Assembly: GCF_031377265.1 (NCBI RefSeq) | Contig: NZ_JANMET010000010.1 | Location: forward strand, 1-5,795 | From: JAUYQR01 sp031377265 | Lineage (GTDB): Bacteria > Pseudomonadota > Alphaproteobacteria > Rhodobacterales > Rhodobacteraceae | Direction of reading: 5' to 3' | Length of the DNA stretch: 5,795 nucleotides | Shown here: positions 1 to 5,159 of the stretch, in pieces | How the letters are laid out: every line of letters begins with the position of its first letter | Position numbering within the stretch: the first letter of the stretch is position 1 | Made by a program: the position numbers and the translations under genes | The notes under the pieces: generated by a model | Database searches by the model: none | What the model saw: only the letters and a program-made list of their open reading frames with translations | What the model was told of the DNA's origin: nothing

Positions 1-505
1 CGGCAAAGACCTCGGCCGCGACGCGCAGACCTTCGGCTACCATCACGTCCAATCCGGCCGATCCGGCCAGACACAGGCTGGTCAATGTGGGGTCGACCGC
101 CCGGATCGCGCGTGCAATCGCACCGGCGACGCCAGTGTCCACTGCCGCCAGATTGTACAACGCCCCATGCGCCTTGACATAGGTCACCCGGTGGCCGACC
201 AAAGCCGCCATCCCGCAAGCAGCGCCGATTTGATAGGCGACCAGCCGCTCGACTTCGGCCAGGGTATGGGGCACCACGATCCGGCCGAAATTGGCCCGGT
301 CACCGTAGCCGGGATGCCCGCCGACTGCCACGCCAGCGGCCACTGCTGCCGTGAAAGTCGCGGCCATCTGGTCTGGCCCGCCCGCGTGAAATCCGCAGGC
401 AACATTGGCGGAACTGACCAACCCCAACATCGCCGCATCATCGCCGATACCTTCGCCAAGGTCGGCATTCAGGTCGATGGTACGAGGGTCATCGCTGGCT
501 GACAT
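1..505 (-). CDS. pxpA: LamB/YcsF family protein, PxpA-like 5-oxoprolinase subunit A (C-terminus beyond left edge)
   Basis: The first 168 residues are visible; the family is usually about 250 residues, so roughly the last third lies off the left edge. Family landmarks occur in order: DLNADLGEG (residues 11-19), VSSANVACGFHAG (30-42), GGHPGYGDRANFGR (62-75) and VKAHGALYN (110-118). In characterised bacteria PxpA works with PxpB and PxpC in the ATP-dependent opening of 5-oxoproline to glutamate in the cytoplasm; other LamB/YcsF members have unknown substrates. The ATG at 505-503 is chosen because it lies just before the conserved DLNADLGEG block; only a weak CAGG lies upstream. The gene is divergent from the DUF1989 gene 146 bases away. 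Three positions differ from the usual family text: HAGG for HAGD, GGHP for GAHP and VKAHG for VKPHG. The family call is secure; the 5-oxoproline substrate is an inference, since no pxpB or pxpC is visible. Confidence 0.9.
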   Translation of the reverse strand, partial: MSASDDPRTIDLNADLGEGIGDDAAMLGLVSSANVACGFHAGGPDQMAATFTAAVAAGVAVGGHPGYGDRANFGRIVVPHTLAEVERLVAYQIGAACGMAALVGHRVTYVKAHGALYNLAAVDTGVAGAIARAIRAVDPTLTSLCLAGSAGLDVMVAEGLRVAAEVFA

Positions 506-562
506 AGGCTGTGCCTGGCTGTTCTGGCGTGGCAATTCGGATAGACTTTCGACTGCCAACCC

Positions 563-584
563 CTTAAGTATGGCTTAACTATGG
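563..584. repeat. Tandem 11-bp direct repeat, operator-like
   Basis: CTTAAGTATGG (563-573) is followed immediately by CTTAACTATGG (574-584), matching at 10 of 11 positions. The period of 11 bases is about one helical turn, so both copies would face the same side of the DNA. It lies in the AT-richer centre of the divergent intergenic region. The repeat is directly visible; a role as a regulator binding site is inference. Confidence 0.6.
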
Positions 585-595
585 AAGTCCTACAA
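567..595 (-). promoter_or_regulatory. Possible promoter for the pxpA-like gene
   Basis: Read on the minus strand, TTGTAG (595-590) and CATACT (572-567) are separated by 17 bases. They match the sigma-70 -35 and -10 consensus at 3 and 4 of 6 positions. The -10-like element falls inside the tandem 11-bp repeat, so a factor bound there could occlude it. The match is weak and could be chance. Confidence 0.2.
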
Positions 596-598
596 TCG

Positions 599-627
599 AT
601 TGGCAAGCGCCGTTTTCTGCAGCCAAT
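599..627. repeat. Inverted repeat ATTGGC-N17-GCCAAT
   Basis: ATTGGC (599-604) and GCCAAT (622-627) are perfect inverted copies whose centres lie 23 bases apart, about two helical turns. They sit 25-53 bases upstream of the DUF1989 start. Because the spacer is long and not itself paired, this looks more like two protein half-sites than an RNA hairpin. The regulatory role is inferred. Confidence 0.35.
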
Positions 628-642
628 AGCCGCTTTCCCTTT

Positions 643-647
643 AGGTG
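643..647 (+). promoter_or_regulatory. Ribosome binding site of the DUF1989 gene
   Basis: AGGTG lies four bases before the ATG at 652-654, a moderate Shine-Dalgarno match. It supports that start codon. Confidence 0.5.
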
Positions 648-651
648 CCCA

Positions 652-1395
652 ATGTCAGACTGGCCCAAAGTTTCCGAACCAAAGGATGCGGCTATCCGTC
701 GCTCTGTGGCTCCGGTCGTGACCTATTCGGTGGACAGGCTGCCGCCGGTTGACGCCGCGTTCTATGCCAAAGCAAGGAACGGCATGACCCTGATGGATTC
801 GGTGCTGGTACCGCACCGCGACGGCCGCGCTTTCCGCGTTCCAAAGGGACATTTCTTTCGCATCGTCAGCGTGGATGGCCCGCAGGTTGGCGATCTGAAC
901 CTGTGGAACGCCGAAAACCCGGCAGAGCGGTTCTTCAGTGGCAAGACGCGCGCCTTGCACGCCACACATGTTACGACCGGCAACCGACTTTGGTCGACAA
1001 TGCCTTTCCTGCGGCCAATGGCGACGATCACCGCTGATACGCTGGGCTGGTACGGGTTTGACGCTGACGGCGCCGGCGTGCACGACGTGATCGGCACGCG
1101 CTGTGATCCCTACACCAACCGGCTGCTTGCGGGCGATGACTACCACTATTGCTGCCATTCGAACCTGTCACGCGCCTTTGCGGCGGTGTCAGGCCTGCCT
1201 GTGGCCGAGGCCGAGATGCACGTGCATGATGTGCTGAACGTGTTCATGGCAACCGGCTTTACCCGCGACACGCACCAGTATTTCATGAAGGCCAGCCCCG
1301 TCCGTCCTGGCGATTACATCGAATTCTTTGCCGAGATCGACCTGACCTGCGCGCTGTCGGCCTGCCCTGGTGGCGATTGCGGTTCAAGTCATTAA
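652..1395 (+). CDS. DUF1989 (urea carboxylase-associated-type) protein, C-terminus cut by an in-frame TAA
   Basis: The open part encodes 247 residues. DUF1989 hallmarks are QVGDLNLWN (79-87), HDVIGTRCDPYTN (144-156), YHYCCHSNL (164-172) and ALSACPGGDC (234-243); the Cys/His residues in the middle blocks are the likely metal ligands. The family includes urea-carboxylase-associated proteins, two of which form the carboxyguanidine deiminase of guanidine breakdown. This protein stands alone rather than as a pair, so I do not assign that substrate. The start is supported by AGGTG four bases upstream. The oddity is the TAA at 1393-1395: the same frame continues for 38 codons (1396-1509) with family-like sequence, so the intact protein would be about 286 residues. 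Either this allele is truncated and possibly inactive, or the base call is wrong. The pxpA-like gene is divergent, and a LysR gene is convergent immediately downstream. Confidence 0.85.
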   Translation: MSDWPKVSEPKDAAIRRSVAPVVTYSVDRLPPVDAAFYAKARNGMTLMDSVLVPHRDGRAFRVPKGHFFRIVSVDGPQVGDLNLWNAENPAERFFSGKTRALHATHVTTGNRLWSTMPFLRPMATITADTLGWYGFDADGAGVHDVIGTRCDPYTNRLLAGDDYHYCCHSNLSRAFAAVSGLPVAEAEMHVHDVLNVFMATGFTRDTHQYFMKASPVRPGDYIEFFAEIDLTCALSACPGGDCGSSH

Positions 1396-1512
1396 AGCGG
1401 CAACCAACCCTGCTATCCGCTGCTGGTGGAAGTCTACTCCCCTGCAGCAGGCAGCCTCGATGGCTGGTCCAGCCCAATACCGAACAGCTATTCTCGGACC
1501 CACGGGCTTTAG
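1396..1512 (+). pseudogene. Detached C-terminal segment of the DUF1989 gene, after the in-frame stop
   Basis: Reading on in the frame of the upstream gene gives 38 codons and then TAG (1510-1512). The segment begins SGNQPCYPLLVEVY and ends NSYSRTHGL. DUF1989 proteins usually follow their ACPGGD block with a Cys-x-Pro-Leu-x-Val-Glu-Val/Ile-Tyr strand, so this is the expected C-terminus, not chance sequence. No frameshift is needed: one changed codon (for example TCA, CAA, GAA or AAA to TAA) explains the break. There is no start codon or ribosome site to express it separately. Its terminal TAG overlaps the stop of the convergent LysR gene. Confidence 0.7.
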
Positions 1513-2387
1513 CCTCCCATACGGCACCGCCGGGCGAACCATTCGGCAAAGGTGGCGGTTGCGGGCGACACGTCTGGGCCCCGGGTCATCGCGTAAATCC
1601 GGTCATCTTCGATCTCGACATCTGACAAGACCACAAGTTCACCTCGCGCAATCTGCTGGCTAAACAGGCCCACCGGGGCCAGCGCAACACCTTGCCCCGC
1701 CAACAGCGCCGAGGAAAGCTGGCTCATGTCCTGAAAGACCCTGCCCTGCAGCGGCGCTTCGTCAGAAAACCCCGCCCTTGCAAACCAGGCAGCCCACGCG
1801 TTGCTGTCTTCTTCATGCAGCAGGTCAGCTGCGTAAAGCCCGGACAGCGACCGCAGTTCCGGAACCGTCAGTGCCAAAAGCGCACTGGCAAGCGGTCGCA
1901 TGCCGCGTGAAAACAGGGGAACCCTTTGCGCCCCTTCTGGTCCGGTTCGGGACATTGAGATCAACACATCCATCTTTCCTTGATCGAAGGCTTGCAGCAC
2001 ATCAGCGTGCAGCAACCGGACATTGATTGCCGGATAAAGCAGCTTGAAGGCTGAAAGGTGCGGGATCAGCCAGTGCATCGCTACCCACGGGATACAGGCG
2101 ACGTTCAGATCGATGCTGGACTGGTCGCGTCGCAACCTGCCCGCCGCACGCCCAATCAGCCTTAGGCCAGCGGCGACCGCCTCCTGCAACTCCGCTCCGT
2201 CGGGGCTAAGCCGCACTCCCCGGCCCTCGCGCAGGAACAGTTTTCGGCCAAGCCAGGTCTCCAGTTGTCCGACCTGCTGACTGACGGCTGACTGTGACAT
2301 GCCAAGCTCACGGCTGGCCGCAGAAAAGCTTGCCTCGCGGGCAGAGACCTCAAAGGTGCGCAAAAGATGAAGCGGTGGCAGATCCAT
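1509..2387 (-). CDS. LysR-family transcriptional regulator (GcvA-like)
   Basis: From the ATG at 2387-2385 the protein has 292 residues, normal for the family. It opens MDLPPLHLLRTFEVSARE, the usual beginning of GcvA-like LysR proteins, and has a winged helix-turn-helix at about residues 18-52 (FSAASRELGMSQSAVSQQVG then LETWLGRKLF). The effector domain follows from about residue 92, with the typical WLIPHLSAF segment (106-114). The frame stays open upstream to 2444 with possible starts at 2405 (ATG) and 2444 (GTG). None of the candidates has a clear Shine-Dalgarno sequence, so 2387 is chosen on family length. The stop TAA (1511-1509) overlaps the TAG of the full DUF1989 frame. It lies 110 bases after the iol operon on the same strand and converges with the DUF1989 gene. 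Either locus, or both, could be its target; effector unknown. Confidence 0.9.
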   Translation of the reverse strand: MDLPPLHLLRTFEVSAREASFSAASRELGMSQSAVSQQVGQLETWLGRKLFLREGRGVRLSPDGAELQEAVAAGLRLIGRAAGRLRRDQSSIDLNVACIPWVAMHWLIPHLSAFKLLYPAINVRLLHADVLQAFDQGKMDVLISMSRTGPEGAQRVPLFSRGMRPLASALLALTVPELRSLSGLYAADLLHEEDSNAWAAWFARAGFSDEAPLQGRVFQDMSQLSSALLAGQGVALAPVGLFSQQIARGELVVLSDVEIEDDRIYAMTRGPDVSPATATFAEWFARRCRMGG

Positions 2388-2497
2388 CCATAAGTGATAC
2401 TTCATTATTGGCGCACCGGCAATCTGGCGCATCATTCTGCACACTGGCCAGTGGCGGAGCTGTCAGGCCCGAAACCTGCAAACCGTTCGGCGTCAGT
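2388..2497 (-). promoter_or_regulatory. Gap between the aldolase gene and lysR; likely lysR upstream region
   Basis: This 110-base stretch separates the aldolase stop from the chosen lysR start. It contains the 12-bp palindrome at 2442-2453, a CTGACA resembling a -35 box (2466-2461 on the minus strand) without a well-spaced -10, and two direct TGGCGC copies (2409-2414 and 2425-2430). No hairpin followed by a T-run is present, so I see no intrinsic terminator for the iol operon, and read-through into lysR is possible. Confidence 0.4.
2442..2453. repeat. Perfect 12-bp palindrome CACTGGCCAGTG
   Basis: The twelve bases equal their own reverse complement. The site is centred about 60 bases upstream of the chosen lysR start, a usual place for LysR self-regulation. 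GC-rich palindromes of this length also arise by chance, so operator function is only suggested. Confidence 0.35.
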
Positions 2498-3325
2498 CTA
2501 TTCCACGAGCCCGCGTAGCACCCGCCTTGCGGCAAGGGTGACTGGCGCTTCGGTTTCCTTCAAGATCGCCAGACGGTCAAAGCGCTGAGGATCCGAATTG
2601 ACCGCCTGCCGCAGCGCCGCGCCGAAAGCCATCCTCAGTTCAGTACCGATGTTGAACTTGCAAACGGAAGTATGGCGCGCAAGGTGCAGCCGCATCGCCG
2701 CGGGCACACCGGACCCGCCATGGATTACCAAAGGCGTGTCGCAGACAGCCATGATCCCCGCCACGGCAGTCAGATCGATGCTCGCCAATGCTGCCTGTTG
2801 AAGATGCACGTTTCCTACCGAAACGGCCATCGCGTCCACTGCGGTCTCGGTTGCAAAACGCGCGGCATCGGCAGGGTCGGTGCGCGCCGATGCCTCGCCC
2901 GCCGCATAACCGACAAAGCCGATCTCACCCTCGCACGACACCCCAGCCGCATGCGCCAACGCGACGATCCGCGCCGTCTGGGCGATGTTTTCTGCCAGCG
3001 GCAGGCGCGATCCGTCGAACATGACCGAGGTAAAACCGCAGTCGATCGCCTGCTGGCACTCAGCCAGCGATGTTCCGTGATCCAGATGCGCCACGACAGG
3101 AACCCCGGCCCCTTCGGCCAGCACCCGAAACATCGCGCCCAGAACCGGTAACGGCGTATGCGCCCGACACCCCGGCCCGGCCTGCAGGATCACCGGCAAC
3201 CCTTCTGCCTCGGCGGCGGCAACATAGGCGCGGGCATCCTCCCAACCCAGCACAACCAGCCCTGCGACGGCATAGCCCCCCTTCAGGGCCGGCTGCAGCA
3301 CCTGTGCCAGCGTCGCCAGTGTCAT
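2498..3325 (-). CDS. Class II (zinc) ketose-bisphosphate aldolase, probable IolJ-type 5-dehydro-2-deoxyphosphogluconate aldolase
   Basis: The 275-residue protein is a complete class II aldolase. HLDHG (80-84) supplies the catalytic Asp82 and zinc ligand His83. The other zinc ligands are His174 in SVGNVHLQ and His202 in HGGSG (202-206). CEGEIG (131-136) is the conserved acidic block. In the inositol pathway the IolJ-type enzyme splits 5-dehydro-2-deoxy-D-gluconate 6-phosphate into dihydroxyacetone phosphate and malonate semialdehyde, and the position directly after iolD, iolC and iolB argues strongly for that job. The start ATG (3325-3323) overlaps the iolB stop as ATGA and has no close Shine-Dalgarno sequence, implying translational coupling. 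The region around His174 reads GNVHL where fructose-bisphosphate aldolases usually have a G-x-x-H-G pattern, which fits a different substrate. A tagatose- or fructose-bisphosphate aldolase is the alternative; the fold is certain and the substrate likely. Confidence 0.9.
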   Translation of the reverse strand: MTLATLAQVLQPALKGGYAVAGLVVLGWEDARAYVAAAEAEGLPVILQAGPGCRAHTPLPVLGAMFRVLAEGAGVPVVAHLDHGTSLAECQQAIDCGFTSVMFDGSRLPLAENIAQTARIVALAHAAGVSCEGEIGFVGYAAGEASARTDPADAARFATETAVDAMAVSVGNVHLQQAALASIDLTAVAGIMAVCDTPLVIHGGSGVPAAMRLHLARHTSVCKFNIGTELRMAFGAALRQAVNSDPQRFDRLAILKETEAPVTLAARRVLRGLVE

Positions 3326-4164
3326 TTGAACTTGGCCACCATTTCCTTGATCCCGGGGATGGTTTCGATCTGATAGGCATGCGTCGGCTGGAAATACTGC
3401 ACCAACGACCGTTGGCTCAGGCCACCAAGGATGGTGAAATAGTACATCTCATATCCCGGCAGGGCGACGCAGGGGTGATAGCCCTTGTCGAGACAGATCG
3501 TGGAGCCGTCGACGATGTGATAGGCATCGCCCGGCAGATTGTCTTCGCGCTGCAGCATCTGCAGGCCGGAACCGTGGCTGGGGCGAAAGCGGAAGTTGTA
3601 GGTCTCGTCATGCCGCGTCTCAAGCGGCACGCGGTCAGTGTCGTGCTTGTGGCTGGGAAATCCAGACCAGCCGCCCTGACCCACGGTGAACAATTCGCTG
3701 ACCAGCAAGCGCCCGACGCGGCCATGGTACTTCGTACCGAAGATGTGTTTGATCTTGCGATGGGTCTTGGTCTCGTCCGAACCGTACTGGATCATGTCCA
3801 GATCGGCAGCGCGCACATCAAATGGCTCCAAGACCGTATCGAACCGCGCACCGGCCACGAACACTTCGGCAGTGTCGGACAGACAAACCATCAGTACCCT
3901 GGCCCCAACCGGCGCATATACGCCCTCCGGCTCGCCATCCCAAACATCGACGCCACGATTGCCAAGGGCAGGAAAGGCCACCCCTTCCACGTCGATATCC
4001 ACTGTGCCGGTGGCGGGCACGATTGCGGTTTCATAGCCGGGCACCCGGTATTCAAACGCCTGACCCTTGGTCAGCTTGACGATGTTGAAATAGTTGAGCG
4101 GGACCAGCGGGTCATCCACATCCACGATGGGCCGGTTGGCATTGTCAAATGGGGCGATGTGCAT
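3322..4164 (-). CDS. iolB: 5-deoxy-glucuronate isomerase IolB
   Basis: IolB converts 5-deoxy-D-glucuronate to 2-deoxy-5-keto-D-gluconate in cytoplasmic myo-inositol breakdown. The 280 residues match the family length (about 270). The protein is a double cupin. The second half holds the expected metal site: His172 and His174 in PSHKHD, Glu187 in RHDETYNFRF, and His230 in KGYHPCVALPGYEMYYF, a block typical of IolB. The start at 4164-4162 is fixed by an AGGAGG four bases upstream. It follows iolC by eight bases, and its TGA overlaps the aldolase ATG, so all three are surely one transcript. Nothing appears missing or damaged. Confidence 0.96.
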   Translation of the reverse strand: MHIAPFDNANRPIVDVDDPLVPLNYFNIVKLTKGQAFEYRVPGYETAIVPATGTVDIDVEGVAFPALGNRGVDVWDGEPEGVYAPVGARVLMVCLSDTAEVFVAGARFDTVLEPFDVRAADLDMIQYGSDETKTHRKIKHIFGTKYHGRVGRLLVSELFTVGQGGWSGFPSHKHDTDRVPLETRHDETYNFRFRPSHGSGLQMLQREDNLPGDAYHIVDGSTICLDKGYHPCVALPGYEMYYFTILGGLSQRSLVQYFQPTHAYQIETIPGIKEMVAKFK

Positions 4165-4168
4165 GAAG

Positions 4169-4174
4169 CCTCCT
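4169..4174 (-). promoter_or_regulatory. Strong ribosome binding site of iolB
   Basis: AGGAGG, a full Shine-Dalgarno match, lies four bases before the iolB ATG on the minus strand. It is fused to the stop of iolC as TAGGAGG (4175-4169), so ribosomes ending iolC stop on the iolB entry site. It is the only strong ribosome site among the three iol junctions in the window. Confidence 0.85.
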
Positions 4175-5159
4175 AGGCGGCGGGGTGGGTGGGGCCGGGA
4201 TGGGCGGCCAGAAACGCGGACAGTTCTACCGGCGTTGGCATGGCTGGCGCGCAGCCAACCCTGGCCACCACGATCGACGCGCAGGCAGAGCCGCGCAGCA
4301 CGGCTTCGGATACCGGTCGGCCCTCGGCCAATCCGGCGAGAAAGCCGCCCAGAAACGCATCGCCCGCCCCGGTCGGCTTCAACGCGTCAACCGGGTAGAT
4401 GCCGGTGCGCACCTCCTGCCCATTGGCAAAGGTCACCGCCCCAGCCTCGCCCATCTTGTAAACGATGATCTTGGAACTGCTGGCCGCAAGGTCGCGCGCC
4501 ATGGCAAGACCACGTTCGTGCCCGCCCGCCATCAGGCCAAACTCCACGTCATTGCCGACAATGATCGCCGACTGGGATGCCGCGCGCGCATAGGCCCGCA
4601 TTGCGGCATATGGCGAAGGCCAGCTGTAGGGCCGGTAATCGATGTCAAAGACCACGGGAAGCCCCGCTGCCTGCGCCAGATCCAACGCGCGGAAGGTGGC
4701 CGATTGCGACGGTTCTGCCGCCAGCGCAGTGCCCGTTGTCACCAGCGCCCCGTAAGCCGGGTAATCGACGGCATCGACATCTGCGACCGTCATCTCGAAA
4801 TCAGCGGCGCGGTTGCGGTAGATCACTGACTGGGTATCTTCCAGCCGGGTTTCGACCACTGACAGTGAATTGCGCGCCTCGCCTCCCACAGTGCGGACAT
4901 GGCCCGCACCAATGCCATAGCTTGCCAGCGCGTTGCGGCAGAAACGGCCAACTGCATCGTCAGACACGCAGGTGACCAGATCGGCCTGCCCGCCATGACG
5001 CACGATTGCCGCCGCGATATTGGCGGCCGATCCACCCATGCTGGCGGTGAACCGGGTGGCCTCTTCGGTGCGGGTGCCCGGTGGATCGGCGTATAGGTCC
5101 ATGCCCACCCGACCCAGTACCACAAAGCGGTTGCGCGACACGCGATCCAAATCGGTCAT
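4173..5159 (-). CDS. iolC: 5-dehydro-2-deoxygluconokinase IolC (PfkB family)
   Basis: IolC uses ATP to phosphorylate 2-deoxy-5-keto-D-gluconate, the IolB product. The 328 residues form one PfkB/ribokinase domain: MGGSAANIAAAIVRHGG (41-57) is signature 1, VFDIDYRPYSW (170-180) is characteristic of IolC, and ALKPTGAGDAFLGGF (259-273) is signature 2 with catalytic Asp267. The tail RVGCAPAMPTP (300-310) is also typical. The ATG at 5159-5157 is preferred over upstream starts in the frame (to 5282) because it overlaps the iolD stop as TGATG and gives the usual N-terminus before FVVLGRVGMDLY. There is no separate Shine-Dalgarno sequence, so reinitiation after iolD is likely. Many alphaproteobacterial IolC proteins carry an extra C-terminal DUF2090 domain thought to be the aldolase; this one lacks it, matching the separate aldolase gene downstream. 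Confidence 0.95.
   Translation of the reverse strand: MTDLDRVSRNRFVVLGRVGMDLYADPPGTRTEEATRFTASMGGSAANIAAAIVRHGGQADLVTCVSDDAVGRFCRNALASYGIGAGHVRTVGGEARNSLSVVETRLEDTQSVIYRNRAADFEMTVADVDAVDYPAYGALVTTGTALAAEPSQSATFRALDLAQAAGLPVVFDIDYRPYSWPSPYAAMRAYARAASQSAIIVGNDVEFGLMAGGHERGLAMARDLAASSSKIIVYKMGEAGAVTFANGQEVRTGIYPVDALKPTGAGDAFLGGFLAGLAEGRPVSEAVLRGSACASIVVARVGCAPAMPTPVELSAFLAAHPGPTHPAA

Larger units (their letters stand above)
506..651. promoter_or_regulatory. Divergent intergenic control region between pxpA-like and DUF1989 genes
   Basis: This 146-base region has no coding potential and is more AT-rich in its centre (about 560-600) than its flanks. It must hold the promoters of both divergent genes unless they are read from further away. 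It contains a tandem 11-bp repeat (563-584), an ATTGGC/GCCAAT inverted repeat (599-627) and further TGGCA/TGCCAA half-sites at 530-534 and 554-559. Repeats of this kind are what a LysR-type activator would bind, but no site can be assigned to a particular regulator from sequence. Confidence 0.65.

Noticed and set aside
184..468. A 94-codon minus-strand frame with its own ATG.
   Set aside because: It is a different frame from the LamB/YcsF protein, whose motifs continue without interruption through this region.
591..596. TACAAT as a plus-strand -10 box for the DUF1989 gene.
   Set aside because: It matches the hexamer at 5 of 6 positions, but no acceptable -35 lies 16-18 bases upstream, so I did not call a promoter.
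655..1158. A 167-codon minus-strand frame opposite the DUF1989 gene.
   Set aside because: No recognisable motif and no ribosome site; the plus strand carries the conserved protein.
1370..1663. Plus-strand frames beginning near 1370 and 1377 across the DUF1989 end and the LysR C-terminus.
   Set aside because: They are out of frame with the DUF1989 remnant, look like low-information sequence and overlap the certain LysR coding region.
2469..2490. CCGAA/TTCGG inverted repeat just after the aldolase stop, considered as an operon terminator.
   Set aside because: The stem is only five pairs with a 12-base loop and no following T-run.
3070..4176. A 368-codon plus-strand open frame antisense to iolB and part of the aldolase gene.
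   Set aside because: It mirrors two clearly conserved genes, resembles no protein family, and long antisense frames are common in GC-rich DNA.
4185..4829. A 214-codon plus-strand open frame opposite iolC.
   Set aside because: Its composition is that of a shadow frame (Arg/Gly/His-rich, no domain motif), and the IolC motifs on the other strand are unmistakable.
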